DNA from: Nitrospinaceae bacterium
Lineage (GTDB): Bacteria > Nitrospinota > Nitrospinia > Nitrospinales > Nitrospinaceae
Assembly (NCBI GenBank): GCA_029261615.1
Contig: JAJDAX010000019.1
Location: 1-11,792, forward strand
DNA: 11,792 nucleotides
Reading direction: 5' to 3'
Shown: positions 1 to 5,536 of the stretch, one piece after another
Layout: every line of letters starts with the position of its first letter
Numbering within the stretch: position 1 is the stretch's first letter
Translations under genes and position numbers: made by a program
The notes under the pieces: generated by a model
Seen by the model: only the letters and a program-made list of their open reading frames with translations
Told to the model about the DNA's origin: nothing
Databases searched by the model: none

Positions 1-1784
1 CTGTACTTACAGATGATCAGTTAGACGAATTAATTTTTGAACTAAAAAAGGCAGGCGAGTTTGCGGTGGATCTTGAAACCACGGGATTGCGACCCGTATG
101 GGCCAGAATTGTGGGTTTGTCTTTTTCAGTCAAGGCAGGAAGCGGCTGGTATGTTCCGGTAAGCCATCAATATCTCGGGGTTCCAGTGCAACTGCATAAA
201 ACAGTAGTGCTGGAAAAACTTCGTCCTCTCCTGGAAGATCCAGTTTTTAAAAAGTTTGGACATAACATTAAATATGATTTGATCGTTTTTAAGAGTGAAG
301 GAGTGGATTTGAATGGGATAGCATTTGATTCTATGCTCGCTGCCTATGTGTTGGATCCCGCTCGACGGAGTTACAGCATGGATGCCCTTTCTCTTGAGTT
401 GCTGAACAGGAAGACCATTCATTATGAGGATGTCGCAGGGAAAGGGGCCAAACAGATATGTTTTGATGAGGTTTCTATAGAATCTGCCACCGAATACGCT
501 GCTGAAGATGCGGATGTAACCTTTCAATTGACTCAAAAACTAAAACAGGAATTAAAGGCCGATGAAAAAAAATTATTTGAAGATATAGAAATGCCGTTGA
601 TCGACGTCTTAGCTTCTATGGAAATGGCAGGGATTAAACTCAATCAACAACATCTTGGCAAGTTGTCTATAGTTTTGGAAAAGGATATGGCAGCCCTCAA
701 GAAAGAAATTCATTTGCTGGCAGAGGAGGAATTTAATATCAATTCTCCCAAGCAACTTGCGGTCATCCTGTTTGAAAAACTGAAGCTGCCGGTGGTGAAG
801 AAAACCAAAACCGGATATTCAACCGATGTCAAAGTTTTAGAGGAGTTGGCGCCCAAACACCCTCTGCCAGAAAAAATCCTGACTTACCGGCAGATGGCAA
901 AATTAAAGTCGACCTATGTGGATTCACTTCCTCATGAAATTTATAAAGGGACTGGAAGGATTCATACATCCTATAACCAGACGGTTGCTGCAACGGGTCG
1001 GTTGAGCAGCAGTGACCCCAACTTGCAGAATATCCCCATTCGTACAGACCTTGGAAAAGAGATTCGAAAAGCTTTTGTAGCGGATGAAGGGTGTGAACTT
1101 CTTGCAGCTGACTATTCCCAGATTGAACTACGGGTTTTGGCTCACTTGTCGGGTGACCCAGCATTGGTTGGTGCGTTTGAAAGGGGCGAGGATATTCACA
1201 CACGAACCGCAGCGGAAATATTTGGGACCACTCTGGAGGAAGTTGGTGAGGAATCCCGGAGGATCGCCAAGGCCGTCAACTTTGGAATTGTTTATGGTTT
1301 GAGCGCGTTTGGGCTATCTCGTCAATTGAAGATTTCCCCAAAGGAAGCTAAAACTTTTATCGAACAGTATTTTGAACTTTACAGCCAGGTGAAGCTATTC
1401 ATGGAGGACACTATTGAACAGGTGAGGGAACGGGGCTATTCCAACACGTTATTGAATAGACGACGTTATCTTCCGGATATTCATAGTAAGAACCGGCAGG
1501 TTCGGGAAGCCACCGAGCGAGTGGCTATCAATTCCCCGGTTCAGGGCAGTGCCGCAGACCTGATTAAAATTGCCATGATCCGTTTGCAGCAACACATTGA
1601 GAAAAACAGGTATCAATCCCGGATGATACTGCAGGTTCATGATGAACTTGTATTTGAGTGTCCGATTAAGGAAAAATTAGAAGTGGAAGGTCTCGTACGC
1701 AAGGAGATGGAGGGCGTTTTCGATTTAAAAGTACCTTTAGTGGTGGATATGGCCTGGGGGCAAAATTGGCGGGATGCTAAATAA
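1..1784 (+). CDS. polA: DNA polymerase I, 3' part (5' end outside window)
   Basis: Template-directed DNA synthesis in replication and repair (Okazaki-fragment maturation, excision-repair gap filling). The frame is open from base 3, so the gene enters from the left; the GTG at 66 is an internal Val, and the N-terminal 5'-nuclease domain is outside the window. Numbering from that Val as 1, the 3'-5' exonuclease is complete in its key residues: ExoI DLETTG (D2, E4), ExoII NIKYD (D71), ExoIII Y144 and D148. Proofreading should therefore be active, unlike Taq polymerase. The family A polymerase follows with motif A DYSQIE (D349-E354), motif B around K402, F406 and Y410, and motif C HDE (525-527). 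It ends in the family-typical WGQNW. Stop TAA is at 1782-1784. No terminator hairpin is visible after it; the next promoter starts 10 bases downstream. Identification is certain. Confidence 0.97.
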   Translation, partial: VLTDDQLDELIFELKKAGEFAVDLETTGLRPVWARIVGLSFSVKAGSGWYVPVSHQYLGVPVQLHKTVVLEKLRPLLEDPVFKKFGHNIKYDLIVFKSEGVDLNGIAFDSMLAAYVLDPARRSYSMDALSLELLNRKTIHYEDVAGKGAKQICFDEVSIESATEYAAEDADVTFQLTQKLKQELKADEKKLFEDIEMPLIDVLASMEMAGIKLNQQHLGKLSIVLEKDMAALKKEIHLLAEEEFNINSPKQLAVILFEKLKLPVVKKTKTGYSTDVKVLEELAPKHPLPEKILTYRQMAKLKSTYVDSLPHEIYKGTGRIHTSYNQTVAATGRLSSSDPNLQNIPIRTDLGKEIRKAFVADEGCELLAADYSQIELRVLAHLSGDPALVGAFERGEDIHTRTAAEIFGTTLEEVGEESRRIAKAVNFGIVYGLSAFGLSRQLKISPKEAKTFIEQYFELYSQVKLFMEDTIEQVRERGYSNTLLNRRRYLPDIHSKNRQVREATERVAINSPVQGSAADLIKIAMIRLQQHIEKNRYQSRMILQVHDELVFECPIKEKLEVEGLVRKEMEGVFDLKVPLVVDMAWGQNWRDAK

Positions 1785-1793
1785 ACTCTTTGT

Positions 1794-1822
1794 TTGACAG
1801 GTACCTCTTAACCCTTTAACTT
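1794..1822 (+). promoter_or_regulatory. Predicted sigma70-type promoter for the small gene and secretin-like gene
   Basis: A perfect -35 box TTGACA (1794-1799) is followed by exactly 17 bases and TAACTT (1817-1822). The latter keeps the three most important -10 positions (T1, A2, T6). Transcription would start near 1829, leaving a leader of about 26 bases before the ATG at 1855. The -10 box overlaps the left arm of an inverted repeat (1813-1844). Prediction is from box match and spacing only. Confidence 0.55.
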
Positions 1823-1844
1823 AGATGTAAGCTTTGGTTAAAGG
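1813..1844. repeat. Perfect 8-bp inverted repeat over -10 box and Shine-Dalgarno
   Basis: CCTTTAAC (1813-1820) and GTTAAAGG (1837-1844) are exact reverse complements separated by 16 bases. The loop itself can form a small inner stem, CTTA (1820-1823) with TAAG (1828-1831), as an alternative or addition. The left arm overlaps the predicted -10 box and the right arm contains most of the AAGGAG ribosome site (1841-1846). It could be a protein operator or, in transcripts reading through from polA, an RNA hairpin hiding the ribosome site. It lacks the GC-rich stem and U-tract of a terminator. Confidence 0.5.
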
Positions 1845-1854
1845 AGAATTACCT

Positions 1855-2130
1855 ATGGAAAGCGATACGCAGGCGTTTTTGCTTGTGTTAAAATCTAAAG
1901 ACGGAACGTTTACCGTTCTTGAATTTGAAAATGAAAGTTTTCTGCTTGGCAAAATGGAAGCAGCCATCAAGCTAGGCATATGGTGTGAGCGCCTGAATAA
2001 TGTCGAAGAATTAGAATGCGAAGCGTACCATAACGCAAAATTCTTCGATATGCGCGATCCCGTTGTCTGCAAAATATTTTATTTAGAACAATGGATCCAC
2101 TTTTTTCAGATGAACGAAAGTCCTGTCTAG
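1855..2130 (+). CDS. Small acidic protein of unknown function (91 aa)
   Basis: I do not recognise this family. The ATG at 1855 is chosen because AAGGAG (1841-1846) lies 8 bases upstream; a longer reading from TTG at 1834 would place that ribosome site inside the gene. The product is rich in Asp and Glu, has no signal peptide or membrane segment, and is probably cytosolic. It has three cysteines (C44, C55, C72) not arranged as an obvious metal site. The N-terminal third alternates hydrophobic and polar residues as in beta strands (VLKSKDGTFTVLEFENESF), followed by a likely helix (GKMEAAIKLGIWCERL). It has its own promoter just after polA, and its last 40 bases overlap the next gene's first ATG, suggesting translational coupling. 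It may be real but narrowly distributed; function is unknown. Confidence 0.7.
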   Translation: MESDTQAFLLVLKSKDGTFTVLEFENESFLLGKMEAAIKLGIWCERLNNVEELECEAYHNAKFFDMRDPVVCKIFYLEQWIHFFQMNESPV

Positions 2131-3002
2131 CCTATCATTCCTTGAAATTGTGGGGGTCGGCTGCTTTTCTTTTTGTTTTCCTCTTTGCGAATCCCGCACT
2201 CGGGCAGACCCAGCTCAAAATTTTTAAACTCCAGAACAGAATGGCCAGTGAAATTATTCCTGTGATTGAACCGTTATTACAGGGAAATGGAACCATCACT
2301 GGAATGAGCGATCAATTGATCGTTAAATCCACACCTCAAAATTTAAAAATGGTTCAGGATTTAATCCGACAATTGGATACCCGTTTGCGCAACCTTCGTA
2401 TTACCGTCCGGCAGGGGATTTCCGGAGAGAGAGAGAGGTCTTCTGCAGATGTGGGTGCCAGTATTCCTTTTGGTGGGGGACGTGGAAGGGTGGTTATACC
2501 TCCAGCAAATCGCGGTGGGGGCGGAGTCACGGGATCTATCGGAGGGAACAATGGGGTGGTTAGTGGAACGATTGGTCAGAGCACTCGGTCTACCGATGAG
2601 CGTCACACACAACAAGTGACGACACTGGAAGGGCGTCCAGCCACAATCTACATAGGTCAGAGGATTCCGATTCAACACACAGTCACACAGGGAGTGGGTC
2701 CATTTGCAACACGTTCCCAGGGGACGACATTCGAGGATGTTTCGACAGGGTTCAGCGTACTTCCCCATTTGAATGGAGATCATGTGACGTTGGATATCCA
2801 TCCGCAGGTCTCAAAATTAAATTCGCGTGGAATTCAAACCCAGGCAGTTCACACCACGGCAAGCGGTAATATTGGAGAATGGATTGAGATCGGCGGCCTT
2901 CTCACCCATTCAAGCAGAAGCAACAGCAGGGTATTGGGTTCAAGTCAGCGAAGGAGCCATGAAAACCGGTCGATATTTTTTAAGGTAGAAATAGCGGATT
3001 AA
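2091..3002 (+). CDS. Exported secretin-like protein, short form (secretin N domain plus partial secretin domain)
   Basis: Related to secretins, the outer-membrane channel proteins of type II/III secretion and type IV pili. Numbered from the ATG at 2091, residues 20-38 form a hydrophobic signal segment with likely cleavage after ALG (38). Residues about 43-109 resemble a secretin N1-type (KH-fold) domain, with the usual 'KIFKLQNRMASEIIPVIEPL...QLIVKSTPQN...LIRQLD' pattern. Residues about 126-163 are a Gly-rich linker, and about 178-303 match the first part of the secretin beta domain (EGRPATIYIGQRIPI; STGFSVLPHLNGDHVTLDI; EWIEIGGLL). It is half the usual secretin length, and the conserved late segment around 'GDIP.LG.LF' is absent. 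Start is uncertain: ATG 2091 lacks a good ribosome site and overlaps the upstream gene by 40 bases; TTG 2142 gives a compact, typical signal peptide (MKLWGSAAFLF). No other secretion genes are in the window. Confidence 0.8.
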   Translation: MDPLFSDERKSCLAYHSLKLWGSAAFLFVFLFANPALGQTQLKIFKLQNRMASEIIPVIEPLLQGNGTITGMSDQLIVKSTPQNLKMVQDLIRQLDTRLRNLRITVRQGISGERERSSADVGASIPFGGGRGRVVIPPANRGGGGVTGSIGGNNGVVSGTIGQSTRSTDERHTQQVTTLEGRPATIYIGQRIPIQHTVTQGVGPFATRSQGTTFEDVSTGFSVLPHLNGDHVTLDIHPQVSKLNSRGIQTQAVHTTASGNIGEWIEIGGLLTHSSRSNSRVLGSSQRRSHENRSIFFKVEIAD

Positions 3003-3051
3003 GGCCCAAGACGGTAGATATGATTTTTTGGTGTTGGGTTGGCGGGGTGGA

Positions 3052-3201
3052 TCAGAAAAGAAAATAAAATATGATGCCGGGGATAGCAGCGCCGCAAATG
3101 GCCGCACCAACTGATTTCCAGACAAAAGCTGATGCCATGGGTTGCTCTTTGGTCAAAGGGGACTCTGTAGAAATGCTCAAGCTTGCTTTTTGGCTGGCCA
3201 T
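3052..3201 (-). CDS. Candidate small single-span membrane protein (49 aa)
   Basis: A short minus-strand reading frame whose start signals are better than those of most genes here. ATG at 3201-3199 is preceded by AAGGAAGGA (plus-strand 3211-3219) with 9 bases between, and a TTGGGA-N17-TATAAA promoter lies about 100 bases upstream. The product starts MASQKASLSISTESPL, has a polar Ser/Thr/Lys-rich N-terminus (residues 1-28) and then a Gly/Ala/Ile/Phe-rich membrane segment (about 30-49, 'VGAAICGAAIPGIIFYFLF') that runs to the last residue before TGA. Lys31 just before the span favours an N-in orientation. It lies in a gap between two plus-strand genes. No family is recognised. A plus-strand frame at 3071-3265 covers the same DNA but has no ribosome site. 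Coding status rests on expression signals and composition only. Confidence 0.5.
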   Translation of the reverse strand: MASQKASLSISTESPLTKEQPMASAFVWKSVGAAICGAAIPGIIFYFLF

Positions 3202-3210
3202 GGATTTAGT

Positions 3211-3219
3211 TCCTTCCTT
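3211..3219 (-). promoter_or_regulatory. Strong Shine-Dalgarno for the small minus-strand ORF
   Basis: On the minus strand this reads AAGGAAGGA, 9 bases before the ATG at 3201. It is the main reason for preferring the minus-strand frame over the overlapping plus-strand frame. Confidence 0.5.
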
Positions 3220-3297
3220 AGTTGGTGTCGCGGTCTCTCTATTTATTTCGGAAGAAACCTGGTGAAACTTAATGCCAACAGAGAAATTTGAGGGGAA

Positions 3298-3326
3298 TTT
3301 ATATCCAGGTCGTATCAGGTTCCCAA
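3298..3326 (-). promoter_or_regulatory. Predicted sigma70-type promoter, minus strand
   Basis: Read on the minus strand: TTGGGA (plus-strand 3321-3326), a 17-base spacer, then TATAAA (plus-strand 3298-3303), which matches the -10 consensus at five of six positions. Transcription would start near 3291 and give a leader of roughly 90 bases before the ATG at 3201. Its position and direction fit the small minus-strand ORF. Confidence 0.45.
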
Positions 3327-3354
3327 AAGGATAGTTTAGGATGTGAAGTCAGCA

Positions 3355-3385
3355 AATTTCCCGCTCTGAGCGGTAAGGGTAAATT
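3355..3385 (+). promoter_or_regulatory. Possible leader hairpin at the phosphoesterase ribosome site
   Basis: CCGCT (3361-3365), loop CTG, AGCGG (3369-3373) is a perfect 5-bp stem directly before the AAGGG ribosome site (3375-3379). Outside it, AATTT (3355-3359) can pair with AAATT (3381-3385), which would leave the ribosome site in a side bulge. The stem is short, so an effect on translation is only a possibility. The rest of 3202-3354 shows nothing beyond the minus-strand signals. Confidence 0.25.
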
Positions 3386-3388
3386 ACG

Positions 3389-4354
3389 ATGATTCCGCCT
3401 GATAAAAATGATCCTTTATTCAATAAACAAGACCTGCCAACCGACGAAAAGGGTTTTTTATTCAATCCCTTAATAGACAGACGGTCATTTCTTAAGGGAA
3501 TGGCCGGTGTATTGGGCGTGTCTGCTCTTGGGGTTGGCAAAGGGTACGCTAATACGGACAAAAACGAAATTGTGGTTGAGAGGGTTCCTGTCATCATCCC
3601 CAACCTTCCCAATGCGTTTCGGGGATATAAAATAGCCCAGCTGAGCGATCTTCACTCCTCCCCACTGGTTTCCATCGATCACCTTCGTGCTGCCGCCAAT
3701 CTAGCCGCAAAGGAAAACCCCGACCTCGTGGTTTTAACCGGGGATTTCATTGGCCATAAGATGCGTACTTATCTGGCCGAATACCATGAGTTCGATGCGC
3801 AGTTTGTAGACAATATTGTCGATGCTTTTTCAGTTTTGAATCCCCCTCAAGGGATTTTTTCTGTTCTTGGAAACCATGATTTCTGGAGTGGTCCCGAAGC
3901 CACTCAGTACATTATTGATGCTTTTTCAAAAGGAATGGGGGCACGCTGGCTTCGCAACGCCCGGGTTGAGCTTCAGCGGGGATCCGACAGCATCCAACTT
4001 ATTGGAGTGGACGATTTGTGGCAAAACTCCTTTTCTCTAAGGAAAGCTTTTCGATATGTAGACCCGGAGCAGACCCGCATATTGCTGAGCCACAATCCAG
4101 AGGTGAATGAAGAATTTCAATGGAACCCTGGCCTGTCTGCAGAACTGATTCTCTCGGGGCATACCCATGGGGGACAGGTTGTGCTGCCATTCATTGGCCC
4201 GCCATTTTTACCCGGAATTCGAAACAAAAAATTTATTGGAGGATTGGTCGAAGATAATGGGAGGCAGACCTATGTGACCCGGGGGATTGGCCATTTGGTA
4301 GTTCCACTCCGATTTAATTGCCCGCCAGAAGTTACGTTGATTGAATTGATGTGA
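3389..4354 (+). CDS. Tat-exported metallophosphoesterase, YkuE/YaeI type
   Basis: Calcineurin-like metal-dependent phosphoesterase; relatives hydrolyse phosphodiesters or lipid-linked substrates at the outer face of the inner membrane, but the substrate here cannot be told. All metal-site motifs are present: D87-x-H89 (QLSDLHS), G118-D119 (LTGDF), GNHD (161-164), H235 (LSHNPE) and GHTHGGQ (257-263). The N-terminus carries a twin-arginine signal DRRSFLKG (30-37) followed by a weakly hydrophobic Gly/Ala stretch (38-50), so it is probably exported folded through Tat. The roughly 30-residue region before the arginines is long but not unusual for Tat substrates. The 321-residue length fits the family. 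ATG 3389 has AAGGG nine bases upstream. The gene converges on the HDOD gene with 24 bases between them and no hairpin terminator visible there. It is probably monocistronic. Confidence 0.92.
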   Translation: MIPPDKNDPLFNKQDLPTDEKGFLFNPLIDRRSFLKGMAGVLGVSALGVGKGYANTDKNEIVVERVPVIIPNLPNAFRGYKIAQLSDLHSSPLVSIDHLRAAANLAAKENPDLVVLTGDFIGHKMRTYLAEYHEFDAQFVDNIVDAFSVLNPPQGIFSVLGNHDFWSGPEATQYIIDAFSKGMGARWLRNARVELQRGSDSIQLIGVDDLWQNSFSLRKAFRYVDPEQTRILLSHNPEVNEEFQWNPGLSAELILSGHTHGGQVVLPFIGPPFLPGIRNKKFIGGLVEDNGRQTYVTRGIGHLVVPLRFNCPPEVTLIELM

Positions 4355-4378
4355 TTTGAAGAGTGGAGCCAGCACCGT

Positions 4379-5278
4379 TTAGAGAAACATTTCAAGCGCC
4401 TTCTCTGTTTCTTCAATGATAATCAATTTCGTATCATTAATAAAATCGATAGTTAGTTTTAGTTCCTTCAGCCAGGTTTTGTGCAAAGGAGGCAAGACGG
4501 GTTCACCGCTGCTTCCAAGTTTCATTTCATAAACAAGAAAATCCGCGACATGGACAATTGCTGCTCCCTGCTGGTGATCCTTTGCCTTGCCTGGATCATG
4601 ATGTCCTTTAACCGCGTTTACGATACTTGAAGGAAGCTTCCATTCATTCAAAAGAATGCTACCGACCTGGGAATGATTGAAACCCATTAATTTTTCTTCA
4701 AATGCCAGCATACTTCCGTCGGTGTTTGCATCAAATTGGGCGAGCACCGTTTCTATCTGCCCTGGTGCTTCACGGTATAAAATCAGTTTCCCAATATCAT
4801 GCAGCATACCGGCAAGGTAGTAACGGTCTATATCCGGCAGGTTCAAAAACTTCGCTATATTCCGGGCTGCAACCCCGCAGCCTACGGAATGCCTCCAGAA
4901 AGCCTCAAGGTCAATGCCGATGTCAATACCGTCAAACTGGGATGAGACTGAAGTGGCCAGAGCCAGATCTGATAGCTGATCTGAGCCTATAATATTCAGG
5001 GCGTGGGGAATAGTCTCCACTTTTGCGGTAAGTCCGTAAAAAGGAGAATTAACTGCCTTCAATAGACGCGCTGCAAGAGCAGGGTCGGCACTGATGATAG
5101 AGCTGAAATCCGCAACGGTTGAGTCAGGGTTTTCTATCGCCTCCCTCAGGCTGAAATAGGCGCCAGGGGGAGAAGCGATTTTACTGTCTTTGACTTGTTG
5201 AAGTGTCAGGGCCACAAAAACCTCACGAATACAGGTGGAATAGGAACTTGATAGCAATTTGGCCGTCAATACGACCAT
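4379..5278 (-). CDS. HDOD-domain protein (signalling/regulatory)
   Basis: HDOD proteins are divergent relatives of HD-GYP phosphodiesterases that act in signalling, motility and stress circuits, mostly by protein contacts; the partner here is unknown. Numbering from the ATG at 5278, the domain spans about 27-235: 'ADPALAARLLKAVNSPFYG' (64-82), H130, 'LAGMLHDIGKLIL' with H160 and D161, 'GFNHSQVG' (H202), and 'GHHDP' (225-229). Most HD-type metal ligands are kept, so residual catalysis cannot be excluded. There is no receiver, GGDEF or membrane segment; it is a single-domain cytosolic protein. Start is uncertain: ATG 5278 has no ribosome site, whereas GTG at 5215 has GAGG five bases upstream and gives a 278-residue protein starting near the usual domain edge, which I find somewhat likelier. 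It is divergent from the macroglobulin gene and convergent with the phosphoesterase. Confidence 0.92.
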   Translation of the reverse strand: MVVLTAKLLSSSYSTCIREVFVALTLQQVKDSKIASPPGAYFSLREAIENPDSTVADFSSIISADPALAARLLKAVNSPFYGLTAKVETIPHALNIIGSDQLSDLALATSVSSQFDGIDIGIDLEAFWRHSVGCGVAARNIAKFLNLPDIDRYYLAGMLHDIGKLILYREAPGQIETVLAQFDANTDGSMLAFEEKLMGFNHSQVGSILLNEWKLPSSIVNAVKGHHDPGKAKDHQQGAAIVHVADFLVYEMKLGSSGEPVLPPLHKTWLKELKLTIDFINDTKLIIIEETEKALEMFL

Positions 5279-5536
5279 ATTTAGGTTAACGGCGAAGGAG
5301 GAAAAATCAAGACGATATTATGAAATATTTACACCCCAAATGAGTTTTTCTTCATTTCTTATTGAATTGGGTATTTGTTTTTAGGCATTTAATTGTTCGG
5401 CATAAAAGAAGTTGGGAATGGCAGTAAAACAGCAGTAATCTATTTGTTCCGGAAATGGTTTTCTGGAGTGTTTTGTCGACAACAGGAGGCGATTAAATAT
5501 TTTAGGTCAACCACTTATTTTGAGGAATTATTGCCC
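5279..5536. other. Divergent intergenic region between HDOD gene and macroglobulin operon
   Basis: 258 AT-rich bases that should hold the promoters for both flanking genes. A plausible rightward promoter is described separately at 5476-5503. Leftward, only a possible -10 (TAATAT in the minus-strand sequence near plus-strand 5315-5320) is seen, without a convincing -35. A palindrome TTGTCGACAA lies at 5473-5482. A perfect AAGGAGG occurs at 5295-5301 with no start codon at a usable distance. No RNA gene or terminator was recognised. Confidence 0.5.
5476..5503 (+). promoter_or_regulatory. Possible promoter of the macroglobulin-pbpC operon
   Basis: TCGACA (5476-5481, five of six to the -35 consensus), 16 bases, then TATTTT (5498-5503, four of six to -10). 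The start of transcription would be near 5510, just before the GAGGA ribosome site. The -35 box overlaps the palindrome TTGTCGACAA (5473-5482), which could be an operator or chance. This is a weak prediction. Confidence 0.25.

Noticed and set aside
66..68. GTG as the start of a short polymerase I
   Set aside because: The frame is open back to base 3 and encodes polA-like sequence there. This Val directly precedes the ExoI motif DLETTG, so it is internal.
2400..2600. Gly-rich stretch of the secretin-like gene as a DNA repeat array
   Set aside because: Glycine codons cluster but there is no regular repeat unit; it reads as a flexible protein linker.
2361..2801. 146-codon minus-strand frame inside the secretin-like gene
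   Set aside because: Low-complexity mirror of the Gly-rich coding region; no domain or ribosome site, and the plus frame shows secretin motifs.
3071..3265. 64-codon plus-strand frame with a hydrophobic C-terminal part
   Set aside because: No ribosome site before its ATG and no clear promoter. It overlaps the minus-strand small ORF, which has both; its hydrophobicity may be a by-product of the opposite frame. It remains the main competitor.
4355..4378. Bidirectional terminator between the convergent phosphoesterase and HDOD genes
   Set aside because: The 24-base gap has no inverted repeat or T-tract that I could pair.
5295..5343. Perfect AAGGAGG followed by a seven-codon frame (MKYLHPK) as a leader peptide
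   Set aside because: The spacing from AAGGAGG to the ATG at 5320 is 18 bases, too long for normal initiation, and no attenuator hairpins follow.
5393..5536. N-terminal extension of the macroglobulin frame starting at TTG 5393
   Set aside because: It would bury the signal peptide 48 residues inside the protein. The ATG at 5537 has a ribosome site and begins a normal Sec signal.
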